From NCBI GenBank assembly GCA_003550305.1, contig QKYT01000874.1, positions 3,150 to 43,026 on the forward strand: DNA of 39,877 bases, written 5' to 3'. This stretch comes from Glomus cerebriforme. Its lineage: Eukaryota > Glomeromycota > Glomeromycetes > Glomerales > Glomeraceae. Positions 1 to 10,718 of the stretch are shown piece after piece. Position 1 is the first letter of the stretch. Each line of letters opens with the position of its first letter. The position numbers and the translations under genes are program-made. The notes under the pieces are model-generated. The model worked only from the letters and a program-made list of their open reading frames with translations. It was not told the DNA's origin and searched no databases.

Positions 1-1444
1 TTCTTTCCATTATTCTCTATAAATTTAATCATAATTCCAACCTCTGGAAAATTAACGAATTTTAAAATTTGTAATCGCGGGAAAATAAAATTTTGTAAAC
101 CCCTTAAATAATTNAAATATGAGTAGTTTTCATTAGCGTCTCAATGATAATTCAAGTTCTTTTATTTAAATCTTTAATAAAAGTTAATGGGCAATAATTG
201 TCTTTCCAATTGATGTTTAATTTGGTTAAAATATCCGAATGTTTCTTTAATGAGGCACCATTCCATGATTAATATTGATTATTATTTCAAAATTTTATTT
301 AATAAAATAATTTTTTTTAAAAAAAAAAGACTTTCTACCTAGTAATTGATGACCAAATAAATCATTTGTTTGAAAATAATTAATATCATTCAAACATTAC
401 AATATGTTTCAAATTGGTACGGTCAGTTCTTTAAATACTAACCAATTAAATAGAAAATTATTAAATGGTCATTTATTTTATAATTTATTATAATATTTAA
501 AAAAAAAATTTTTTCTTGTAACTTTTTAAAATAAAATGAAATAAAAAGTAAAAAAAGATGTAAATTTCACGAGTTAACTGAATATTCTTTTTTAATATGT
601 TCAGTTGAATTTGTAAACAGATCCTTGTGATATTTAACTCTATACGAGTTCACACAAAATCCTTCTGCCTTCCATACTCCTTCAAATAATATTTAGCAAG
701 ATCCCAAAAAAATGAAATTGAATTCTAACAGATAGTTTTATAGGTAATGTTAGCAAAGGTTATTGTGTAGAATCTATTCCTTCTGATTATACCCAAGAAT
801 AAGTCCAGTAGAAAAGGTTTTAGTATTTTCTCTTTCTTCATTGTCTATAAATTCTATATAATTATATATTGTATTANCAAAACAAAATACAAAAGGAGAA
901 ATTATTAGATAATANTTTTAGCAGTACCTAACTGAATTTTGAATTATTAAATCAATGCATTTTTNACTTGAGTATAGCTTGAACTGTTTTGAGATGTAAA
1001 ACATTAAAAAAGAGCTTATAAAGGATATTTAAAACGTGAAAAAGATTATAAAGGAGATGTAACTGATGTATTCAAAAAAGTTACATCTATTCAGAACACG
1101 TGATAATTAAAATACAATACGTAACTAACTACAGTAATAACAGTTTAAAAGTATCGCATATACAATACTACATATAAATTATCTCTATAAAATTTTACCA
1201 TGAAATTTCTAAAAAAAGAATCAAAAATATATATAATTAATACTATTATTAAAAAGGCAAATAATTTTTGACTATTATTATACCTGCTGAAAGACTTTGC
1301 TTAGTTGTTAAAGTTAATTTAGTTTGACTAAAGTATTCAAATTATACCATATGTGAAAAAAAACAAACATTACTAAATAAATAAATACTTGCTATATAGC
1401 TCTTGTTTTTTTTAAAAAAAAAATATGAATAAATATTTTAGAAT
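1..1444. other. AT-rich intergenic region
   Basis: No convincing exon is visible on either strand. The stretch is full of A/T homopolymers and holds isolated ambiguous bases at 114, 877, 915 and 965, which suggests thin read coverage. Confidence 0.6.
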
Positions 1445-1627
1445 ATTTTAAAGGTGTTAAAAATTGAAAGTGCGAAAAAAATTCAAAAACGAAAAAGATC
1501 TCATCGTGAAAATTCACGTGAGGGGTGAAAAGAAGATGATTACAAATTCGTTTTTAATATAGTTAGTGGTGCTCGTAAATTAGGAAAGAAATTTTATAAA
1601 AATTATGCAAAACAAAGAAAAATATAG
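1445..1627 (+). pseudogene. Short decayed lysine-rich ORF
   Basis: One frame reads KKIQKRKRSHRENSREG, then an in-frame TGA near 1526, then KEDDYKFVFNIVSGARKLG and a TAG at 1625-1627. The residue mix looks more like protein than the surrounding AT-rich DNA, but there is no start codon and no recognisable domain. It may be a gene relic, or chance. Confidence 0.2.
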
Positions 1628-1818
1628 AAGATATTTCTGAGATTATAATTCTGAGATACATCAGTTAAAATAATTACGTAAATTATCTGTAAGCTTTCAA
1701 ACTATAACAAATTGAACTTCGCATAAAGATCATGCGATTTCATCAATTAACCATAACCCTTCTTTCTTTTTCTCTCCTTCTAAATCTCACGAATCAATCA
1801 ATTTTTTTTTATAATAAA

Positions 1819-2584
1819 ATGATTATTCCAATTCGTTGTTTTACTTGTGGAAAAGTATTAGCTAATAAATGGAATCATTATCAAACTATGTTAGAAAACG
1901 AATACTCTGAAAGGTAATTCTGCTAAATTTATCTTTTAGATTCCACAATAATTATTTGAAATTAATTTAAAAAATTATGAAAATTTTTTTCATTATCGTA
2001 AAAAAGCGCTGCATTGGAGGCACTTGGAATAACAAGATACTGTTGTCGTCGTATGCTTATATCTCACGTTGATTTTATTCATAAAATTTTATCATTTGCT
2101 TGTAAGTTAAATCAATTCTTACATCGTAACTTAATAATCCTTACTATATTTATTAACTTTATTTATTATTAAAATAGCACAACAATCTTCAACAGGAATC
2201 AGAAATGATTACACTGAATACTCCGGGCCTTCTGTTTTTAGAAATGTTTATGATGAAACCCCTTCAACATCGTTCAACGAAGAATCATTTTGTTCAGATG
2301 AAAGTTCTCCAAGATATGAACCTGAAAGATTTCACGTCCCTAATGAGAATTTTTCTACCAGAACTTTTAGTACCATTACTAGAAACCAATCTTTTACTCT
2401 TAGAGACGGTTCTCCCGGATATGCTCCAAGTGAAAGTTCACCAAAATATTCCCAAAATGAAGATCTTCAATATTCTATTCAAATCAACCAATCTAATTCG
2501 CCGTATGGACTTAATGAAGATTCCCCTAGATATTCATCTGTGCAAGATCACGATGACGATTCTCCTAGATATTCTCCTTTTTAA
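1819..2584 (+). CDS. RPB10: RNA polymerases I/II/III subunit RPABC5 (Rpb10) with a Ser-Pro-Tyr tail
   Basis: Smallest common zinc-binding subunit of the three nuclear RNA polymerases. The model has exons 1819-1913, 2007-2101 and 2178-2584 and encodes 198 residues. Residues 1-63 are a full Rpb10: it starts [12 protein letters not shown] with the CxxC pair at C7/C10, and the second zinc pair lies in RYCCRRM at C44/C45, followed by [11 protein letters not shown]. Exon 2 ends at a GTAAGT donor. The third exon stays in phase and adds 135 residues without a single Met, so it cannot be translated alone. This tail is acidic and Ser-rich and repeats an SP-x-Y motif (SPRYEP, SPGYAP, SPKYSQ, SPRYSS, SPRYSPF). 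Usual Rpb10 is about 65-75 residues. Unspliced read-through of intron 2 would instead give about 20 AT-coded residues. The ATG at 1819 matches the family start; an upstream in-frame ATG at 1732 is unlikely. Confidence 0.88.
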
Positions 2585-3014
2585 TCAAAATAATTTAAAT
2601 ACAATAGGATTACATTAATGTGATATATATTATTATTTGCACATATTCGCTGTATTCTTTATATTTTTTTCATATATGCAATCGTATGACGAAATATATC
2701 AACAACAGCTAAAGCAACAATATCTTTAAATTACGTAATAATCAATTAATGTGACATCTGATAATGGCTTAATAAAAAAAATTATACAAATAAACCAATT
2801 TTTTTAAAAAAAATATTAAATGTAATATATTCAAGTAATAATATAACTCTTATTATATCCCCTTGTTATCATATGGGACTTCAAAATGATAAAAGAAGAT
2901 AAAACTACTCAAATATCTTTTAAGTTTTTTAAAAATAATCAGTTGCAAGCTTTGAATATTAAATAATCATACTTTGAAAAGAATTAGAACAATTAGAACA
3001 AAAGAATCATTTAA
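2585..3014. other. Convergent intergenic region between RPB10 and the first reductase
   Basis: AT-rich 3' flanks of two genes pointing at each other. No further exon is seen. Parts of it, such as the caacagctaaagcaa stretch near 2705, recur near 5730 as part of the duplication. Confidence 0.6.
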
Positions 3015-4932
3015 TTATTTTATATTCACAATAGGTTGAAATTTCTTTGGCATTTCAATTCCTTTTCCAAAAAAATCATCCAACCTAGAATTAATTGAAT
3101 AAGGGAACGGGATTTCAGGTAGCTTGGAAACCTCATCAAGTCTTGCCATTTGTTCAGGTGTCAATCTAAAAAGAAAATTCGATTAAAAAGAAAATTTTTT
3201 TATTCTTTTAATAAAATTATACTTACTTGAATTCAAGTGCTTTAAGATTTTCTTCAAGTTGAGCAACAGTTCTAGAACCGATGACAGGAGACGTAATACC
3301 AGGTTTTTGTTTAATCCAATTCAAAGATATCTTAAATAAAATAAAATAATAAAAAAAAAATGTAAATTTATTTTATAAAAATAAATAGTTAAATAAAATA
3401 AAAATAATTACCTGAACAGGAGATCTATTAATTTCTTTCGATATTGCAATAACTTCGTCTAAAATTTTCCAGTTTCTTTCATTTTTCACAATATCTGCAA
3501 TGGATCGACTGCGATATCCTACGTTTGGATCAACCACTGATTCCCTCGTATATTTTCCCGAAAGAAACCTATTTTCCGGTATAAAAATCTATTATTATGT
3601 TGCAACCATCATAACTATAGGTTTGATAAGTCGTAAGATAACAATGATTAATTACCCTTCTGCAATGGAACCCCACGGAATAATTCCAATCTAAATTGTT
3701 TTTTTATAATCTTTATAATACAATTTATGGCATAAACGGGAATCTAGCTTTAATATAGGAAAAAAAAATACACACGTCAACTTCGGCACAAGCAGGTTGT
3801 AAGTCAACTTCCAGCCAACGATTCAACAAATTATAACGCGTTTGAAGTCCGATGAAAGGGCTAAACATGGTTGTTGATAAGTAAGCTTGAAAATTATCTT
3901 ACAATCAAAATAGATAATTTTGTTACCTCCATCCACGTAATTCGGCCATAGTGTTACTACGAGCGAGTGCCCAAGCTGGTATATTGCTTGCAGCAACATA
4001 CAAAGACTATATATTCATTTTTAATAATTAACTTTGGAAAAAATTGTTTGCGAGTAAAAAATATTGCATAAATATGGTTACTACCTTTCCACTTCGAACA
4101 ACATCATCTAATGACCTCATGATTTCTTCAATTGGAGTTCGATATTCATATAAATGAACATACAAAATATCAACATAACTCATATTCAATCGTTTCAAAC
4201 TTTCATCTAAATTTTCTACAAGACTTTTTCGATGATTCCCTCCTAAATAATAATACCAAATAAGTTTTATTTTTTTATTTATTATCAGTTTAATATAAAT
4301 AAATTGGCTTACCGGCATTCGGATTGTATCTCCCGTCATTTCGCAAAGCGGTTATATTACCTATAAACAAATTTAATTACATGAAAATTTCAAAATTGAA
4401 CGATATGATATACAGTAGGCGTTCTATACCCGTAAATTTTGTGGCAATTACAACTTCGGATCTTTTATCAGCAACATAATCTCCAAGGAAACGTTCGCAC
4501 TAAATTATTTTAATCATTTAATTAATGAATTTATTATTTTGAAAAAAAAATTAGTACTTACTTGACCATTATTGTAAATGTTAGCGGTATCTAAAAGACA
4601 TGTATACGCAATTAAATTAATCAGATAAATTATGATTTAAAGATTCGCAAGTAAAAAAGAAATTACCAAAAAAGTTTCCACCCTTTTCATAATAAAAATC
4701 AAAAACTTTTTTCGATTCCTCATACTCAGTGTCAAGTCCCTGTTTAATATGTATATATATATTTTTGAATTATACTAACATTTTTCAAAAAAAAAGACTT
4801 GCATTTATTAAATAATAGTCTTACCAAAGCACCAAGACATAATGGAGAAATTCTTAATCCGCTACGACCTAATAAAACATAATCATCAAGAGCTCCAATG
4901 GTTTCAGTGGAACAGGAAGAATCTTGAGCCAT
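3015..4932 (-). CDS. Aldo/keto reductase, copy 1
   Basis: NADP-dependent oxidoreductase of the aldo/keto reductase superfamily, nearest in style to fungal aryl-alcohol dehydrogenase-like enzymes; the substrate cannot be told. Twelve exons (4825-4932, 4667-4739, 4562-4590, 4430-4499, 4313-4360, 4085-4242, 3927-4006, 3776-3860, 3656-3690, 3412-3568, 3227-3330, 3015-3165) join in phase to 365 residues. The catalytic tetrad is visible: D61 and Y66 in DTANIYNNG, K91 in IATKFTG, H139 in YVHLYEY. The cofactor motif near the end is VIGSRTVAQLEENL (R301). The TFG segment that often follows the SPLCLGAL motif is missing in both copies, so the first strand-helix loop is short. The ATG at 4932 is the only good start. 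No targeting signal is seen. It is one half of a tandem duplication. Confidence 0.9.
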
Positions 4933-5150
4933 TTTTCTTTTAAAAAAACAAAATTTAACTTCGTAGAACTTATATGTTTACATGACGTTTCACTAAACAT
5001 ATTTTGATTAGTAATGAGGAATATTACTAATATAATAAGAACACAATCGAAATCCGTTAATTTACGCGCACATTATTCGTTATACATGGGCCTTCTAATT
5101 TCCCGAAGGTATACAATGATGATAACGTGATAAAAACATGCAGATCGATC

Positions 5151-5305
5151 TGTTGTAGCCCAAACATATGTCCGAAATTTAACCATATCCCAAACCAAGC
5201 TAGTAAATTTTAAATGTTTAACACCTTCTAAGACTGGGTTAGTTTGGGACATGGTCAGGATATACCAAGTTTGATTTGGGACATGGTATAGTTTGGGCTG
5301 CAACA
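5151..5305. repeat. Inverted-repeat (MITE-like) element between the duplication copies
   Basis: The ends tgttgtagcccaaac (5151-5165) and gtttgggctgcaaca (5291-5305) are inverted repeats matching at 14 of 15 positions. Inside, the phrase (t)gggacatggt occurs several times in both orientations, so the whole element is roughly palindromic. An ORF crosses it, but that is a by-product of the repeat. No clear target-site duplication is seen. Confidence 0.55.
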
Positions 5306-5460
5306 ATATATCTCTTCTTACTGTTTCCATAGTTATAGTGCTTAAACGGATTGTTGCCATTAGTGTGCTATTTTAATAAATTTAACAAAGGTAAACAATT
5401 CTCTGATCCCAATTTTTTTTTACCTAAAAATTAGCCTGTGTTTACAAAATCTCAACATCT

Positions 5461-5640
5461 GATCGTTCAACGGAGAAGAATCGTTTCTCAGATAAAAAAG
5501 TCTCCGTGATATGAACCTGAAAGATATAATCTTTCTGCTAGAACTTCTAGTATCACTACTAGAAATCAATCTTTCCTGTTAATCAAAAATAATTCAAATA
5601 CGTACACAATACGTTTACGTTAATGTGATATATATATCTT
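5461..5640 (+). pseudogene. Relic of the RPB10 tail exon
   Basis: Aligns with RPB10 exon 3 (from about 2268): shared phrases include cgttcaacg, gatatgaacctgaaag and actagaaa(c/t)caatctt. It then jumps across an internal deletion straight to the RPB10 stop and 3' flank (ttaatcaaaa.taatt). It has frame breaks and no upstream Rpb10 exons, so it cannot encode the subunit. Confidence 0.75.
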
Positions 5641-5964
5641 ATTGCAAAAATCTTCTATTATTATTTAACATATTCACTATATTATATTTTTTTTCAATTT
5701 ATGATTGCAATGAAGAAACATAACAGCAACAGCTAAAGCAATAATATCGTTCATTCTATATTTAGGATAATTGTATTGGTTTTATTTATTTTAAATTACG
5801 TAATTGTGATATCATAATGGCTTAATACGCAAAAAATAAATCAACTCTTATTATATCCTTGTTATCCTTGTTATCATAATATGAGACTTCATAATGATAA
5901 AACATCTTTCAGCGCAAAACATTTTTGTTTTAAAACGAACAGATGTAAAGAATAAAAAAAACCA

Positions 5965-8010
5965 TTAATTATTTATATTCACAATAGGTTGAAATTTCTT
6001 TGGCATTTCAATTCCTTTTCCAAAAAAATTATCCATCCTAGAATTAAATGAATGAGGAAATGGGATTTCAGGTAGCTTGGAAACCGCATCAAGTCTTGCC
6101 ATTTGTTCAGGTGTCAATCTAAAAAGAAAATTCGATTAAAAAGAAATTTTTTTTTTTATTCTTTTTAATAAAATTATACTTACTTAAATTCAAGTGCTTT
6201 AAGATTTTCTTCAAATTGAGCAACAGTTCCAGAACCGATGATAGGAGAGGTAATACCAGGTTTTTGTTTAACCCAATTCAGAGATACCTTAAATAAATAA
6301 AAAATAAAATTTTAATTTTTTTTTTAGTAAAGAAATCGTTTAATAAAATAAAAATAATTACCTGAGCAGGAGTTCTATTGATTTCTTTTGATATTGCAAT
6401 AACTTCGTCTAAAATTTTCCAGTTTCTTTCATCTTTCACAAAACCTGCAATTGCTCGATTATGATTTGGATCAATCACTGATTCTCTCGTATATTTTCCC
6501 GAAAGAAAACTATTTATAAAAAATTTATTATTATTATTATGTTTCAAACTTACAACATCATCATAACGTATAGATAATAATCGTAAGATATTAATGATTA
6601 ATTACCCTTGTGCAATGGAACCCAACGGAATAATTCCAACCTAAAAAAAAATTTTTATAATTTTTAATACAATTTATAGCATAGTTTTAATATAGGAAAA
6701 AAAAAATACACACATCAACTTCGGCACACGCAGGTTGTAAGTCAACTTCCAGCCAACGATTCAACAAATTATAATGCGTTTGAAGTCCGATGAAAGGGCT
6801 AAACATGGTTGTTGATAAGTAAGCGTGAAAATTATCTTACAATCAAAATAGATAATTTTGTTACCTCCATCCACGTAATTCGGCCATAGTGTTACTACGA
6901 GCGAGTGCCCAAGATGGTGTATTACTTGCAGCAATGTACAAAGTCTATATTCATTTTCAATAAATCAATTTTAGAAAAATTGTTGTAATATTGTAAAAAT
7001 CAGGAGCAAAAAAAAATTTACGATTAGTACGCATTTTTTCAGGGCTGGAATTATGAATTTATGATAATGTCAGTCAGTTACTAAAATAGGTAATAAAGTA
7101 CTGACTGGAATTATTAAAACTCAATGCTGTTACTATTTTAATATTACTCGGTTACCTTTCCACTTCGAATAACGTCATCTAATGACCTCATTATTTCTTC
7201 AATTGGAGTTCGATACTCATATAAATGAATATACAAAATATCAACATATCTCATATTCAATCGTTTCAAACTTTCATCTAAATTTTCTACAAGACTTTTT
7301 CGATGATTCCCTCCTAAAATAATAATAATAATAAATGTTTTCATTTTTTTATATTTATTATCAGTTAATATAAATAAATTGGCTTACCGGCATTCGGATT
7401 GTATCTAATGTCATTTCGCATAGCGGTTATATTACCTATAAATGAAATTAATTACTTGAAAATTTCAAAATTGAACGATATTATATAAGACGGCTTATAC
7501 CTGTGAATTTTGTGGCAATTACGACTTCGGATCTTTTATCAGCAACATATTCTCCAAGGAAACGTTCGCACTAAATTATTTTAATCATTTAATTAATGAA
7601 TTTATTATTTTTTAAAAAAATTTTTTTACTTACTTGACCATCATTATAAATGTTACCAGTATCTAAAAGACATGCACACGCAATTAAATAATTATGATCT
7701 AAAAAGGTTAAGATTTTGCACATAAAAAATTACCAAAAAAATTTCCACCCTTTTCATAATAAAAATCAAAAACTTTTTTCGCTTCCTCATATTCAATATT
7801 AAATCCCTGTTTAATATGTATATATTTGAATTCAAATTAAATATATTAATCATTGTTCAATGTTCATCAAAAAGACTTGCATTTATTAAATATGTGTCTT
7901 ACCAAAGCACCAAGACATAACGGAGAAATTCTTAATCCGCTACGACCTAATAGAACATAATCATCAAGAGCTCCAATGCTTTCAGTGGAGGAAGAAGAGT
8001 CTTGAGCCAT
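5965..8010 (-). CDS. Aldo/keto reductase, copy 2
   Basis: Paralogue of the gene at 3015-4932 with the same twelve-exon structure; all splice sites and the reading frame survive, giving about 363 residues. It starts MAQDSSSSTESIGAL and ends NIN. The catalytic residues are kept: D and Y in DTGNIYNDG, K in VIATKFTG, H in DILYIHLYEY. There are non-silent changes at otherwise conserved points: IPWGSI in copy 1 is IPLGSI here, and the cofactor motif GSRT is GSGT, losing an Arg that usually contacts the NADP phosphate. A 3-codon deletion lies after VIDPN in exon 10. It could be an active enzyme with altered cofactor use, or a copy starting to decay. Confidence 0.88.
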
Positions 8011-8283
8011 TTTTTTTTTAAGAAAAAAAAAAAATTTGACTTCGTAGAATTTTATATATGTCTGTAAAATATTGCATAACGTTTCACTAAACGTTAATGA
8101 AGATTACTATTAAGAACAAAATCAATTTACGCGCACATTGTTTGTTATACATGTCAAAAGTTGGGCCTTTTAATTTCCCGAAGGTATACATATAATCATA
8201 TATAGTATGATGAACTGCTAAAGGACAATGTACTAAACTTTAGAAGGTATAAATTTATAATAAAAACATGCAGATCAATCGGT

Positions 8284-9669
8284 TAAAAAATGACCGATCC
8301 CCATTAATAAGTAAGATATTAGTTAAAAGATTTGAGGATTCTATCCAATAAAGGATTTAAAAATGTTTTTTCCGATTTACTTGTTTACGGTGGGGAATTT
8401 TCCCTTAATGATAATTGCAATTGGTAAAGATCTTTTTAATTAATGATAATTATCATAATCTTTTAGACAAACAGTACTTAAAATATAATTACGAAGATTA
8501 GTGTTAACAATTAACGAAGTTAATACATTATTATAAGATCTATTTTAAATAATAATATACGTGCTAGTATAAATGAATAAACCACAAGCCAAATTTGGTA
8601 TCATCATCATTGAATTGAAGTTGAAAGCGTGATATAAATACATATTTTTATTAAATTAATCAGTTTATGCCATGCCAACACCCATGAGTATTTCTCATTT
8701 CTTCCTAATGTAGAATTTTATATGTACTACATAAATGACTCGTTAATTTATCGGGAGGATTATCAGACACATGTCATCAAAATGAATTGGATTTACATTA
8801 CAAAGAAGTACATGCAAATATGGTTTATCTGAATATCCCTTCATTCTTGGCAGTTTATAATGATTACATTTAGTTGGTATGCCATTGTGATACTTAGTAT
8901 AAATATAGTATAGATTGATAATGGTATGGTTTCAATGGTTTCTTTATTAGATTAAATGACCAATAAAAAAAAAACTTTATACCAATCATTTATTACAATT
9001 ATAATGATTAGTTGAATATACCCTACAATGAGCTAAATTGTTGAAACAGAAATTCACAATGAGTGGAGGTTTTTAAATAGTAAATTCCGTCCAAATTTGT
9101 TTCCAGGTATGCAGGTAAATAATAAATATTACTAAATATCGACTCTATTGTTTACTAAATTCAACTTAGGGGATAAATAACTAAAAGTCAGATAGTAAAT
9201 GAAAACTTTTATAATTCTTTCTGCAATTCAGAATTCGAAGAAAAACATTTATTTATTTGCCAGTGAGTTAACCTTTGAAAGTTAGTTCATCTAATAATAA
9301 AAAGCCTACCAAAATTGAAAATAATTCAATATGACGATAATATGTGACGCATTGGCGCAGCACAAAGAATCTGAGGTTTCTATGTAGAAAAAACCTCCCA
9401 ATTTTAAGGTGGAAAATCTCGGGATTTCATATGGTAAAGTATCAGGTGATCATTGGATTCTATATCAAGATTCTAAAAAAGAATGTTTGTTGATAATCAA
9501 ATATAAATGATATTTCAATCCAAATGTCGTGCGATTCTATCATCTACTAAAAAAGAGAATAAAGAAAAGGAAACAAATTTATAACTTGCTTTTGATATTT
9601 TCATATATTAAATTATTAAATACCTATTCATAATTAAAATAATTAAACAAATAAAATAATGATACATTC
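8284..9669. other. Long AT-rich intergenic region
   Basis: No supported gene. A stretch near 9345-9440 is less AT-biased and has a tRNA A-box-like phrase (ttggcgcagcac at about 9351), but I see no matching B box or tRNA fold. Confidence 0.5.
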
Positions 9670-9900
9670 TTAGTGGGTGTTTAAAATATACTGGTAAATC
9701 GCCGAATGTTCAGTAAGATTATGTGTACCATTTGTAATACATTGTATTAAATGTTGTGACTGATTAATACTATTTCTCCCAATACAAAAAGGTTCTGTTT
9801 GCAACACATGACGAATTTTTCTAAAAATTGATAAAAATCTATATGAGGATTTCTTTTGAAAGTTTATCACGTACTCCCAAACATTTCTGTTTCCTGTACC
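9670..9900 (-). pseudogene. Possible decayed coding segment
   Basis: An open frame without ATG reads NVWEYVINFQKKSSYRFLSI and on to IYQYILNTH before a TAA. The segment just upstream continues as protein-like sequence (DVQSDNLEKCDKVQETEMFG) in another frame and ends in TGA. This may be a frameshifted relic or an exon whose donor I cannot place. No domain is recognised. Confidence 0.2.
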
Positions 9901-10019
9901 TTATCGCATTTTTCTAAATTATCCGACTGTACATCTATATTTCTCTTAACTCTTTCTCGTTAATATTTAATATCCTCCTTTTTTTTGAAAATTATTCATT
10001 TTTTTTCAAAAAAGCAACG

Positions 10020-10427
10020 ATGGACGTTCGTGAATTTCGATCAGTTGCAATGTCTATAATACTCAAACAAAGAGTATGTCGGATGCTACCGAAACCTTCA
10101 TCCCTACATAACAAACAAGAAATCCAAACTTATCCACCAATAAGTCAAAGCAGACGACAAACTTATCAATTCAATGAAATAGACGTTTCAGTATTTGACG
10201 CTTTATTTGAAGGGAAACCTATCGAAAATATTCCGAATGTAATTTCTTCCCCAATCTCAACAACATTTATCTCATTCAATAAAAATAAATCTCGATATAG
10301 ATATGTTAAAGACAGAGATTTCTTTAAAAATTGTAGAAAATCTGTTTCACAACTTATACTTTATTGGGAAACTGTGTGGTTAGTTGGAAAGGCTAGTGCT
10401 GGAAGGTGCGCTGGTTGGGATTGGTAA
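10020..10427 (+). CDS. Hypothetical protein, 135 residues
   Basis: Single-exon ORF starting MDVREFRSVAMSI after a pyrimidine-rich leader. The middle is Gln/Ser-rich (PPISQSRRQTYQFNEIDVSV) and a basic-aromatic C terminus ends GRCAGWDW. No domain, signal peptide or membrane segment is visible. The last codons overlap a possible donor (TG|GTAAAA at 10423-10430), so more exons are possible, though I see none before 10718. Low-complexity AT-rich DNA could yield such an ORF by chance, but its length and balanced residue mix favour a gene. Confidence 0.4.
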   Translation: MDVREFRSVAMSIILKQRVCRMLPKPSSLHNKQEIQTYPPISQSRRQTYQFNEIDVSVFDALFEGKPIENIPNVISSPISTTFISFNKNKSRYRYVKDRDFFKNCRKSVSQLILYWETVWLVGKASAGRCAGWDW

Positions 10428-10718
10428 AATGGATAATTTTTTTTTTTATTAATATTTTACTTTTTGTCCCGTACATAAAAACATTCATTAATATATAGAC
10501 TTGTATATTTTTTTCAAAAAAACTATTTTTTTTCAATATAATTAATTAATACACATTTTTTTTCATTACAGTAATTAGCTAATACAAATATTTCCTGTTT
10601 ATTGACCAATTGGAAGAGAGAAAACTTTCTAAAACCAATTTGGTTATTAATATTTTAATAATAAAATCAATTAAATTTCCTTTTTTTTTATTTTATATTG
10701 TTGAATTATTTTTTCATG

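Larger units (their letters stand above)
2265..5147. repeat. Segmental tandem duplication, copy A
   Basis: Direct copy of 5460-8283. It contains most of the RPB10 tail exon, its 3' flank, the whole aldo/keto reductase gene and that gene's upstream region up to a shared stretch ending gcagatc. Introns and flanks align as well as exons, so this was a DNA-level duplication and not retroposition. Confidence 0.85.
5460..8283. repeat. Segmental tandem duplication, copy B
   Basis: Second copy of 2265-5147 in direct orientation. It starts inside the RPB10 tail homology, has lost about 190 bp of that exon, contains the second reductase, and ends at gcagatcaatc, where similarity to copy A stops. It carries an extra insertion of roughly 100 bp upstream of the reductase, near 8150-8260. 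Confidence 0.85.

Noticed and set aside
2205..2618. 137-codon ORF starting [11 protein letters not shown]
   Set aside because: It is a shadow of RPB10 exon 3 in another frame. The true frame gives the SP-x-Y repeats and joins Rpb10 in phase.
5073..5360. 95-codon ORF on the minus strand
   Set aside because: It runs through the palindromic element; its VPNQTWY-like repeats come from the inverted repeats and there is no domain.
9345..9440. Possible tRNA or tRNA-derived SINE
   Set aside because: An A-box-like phrase is present, but I find no B box and no cloverleaf arms.
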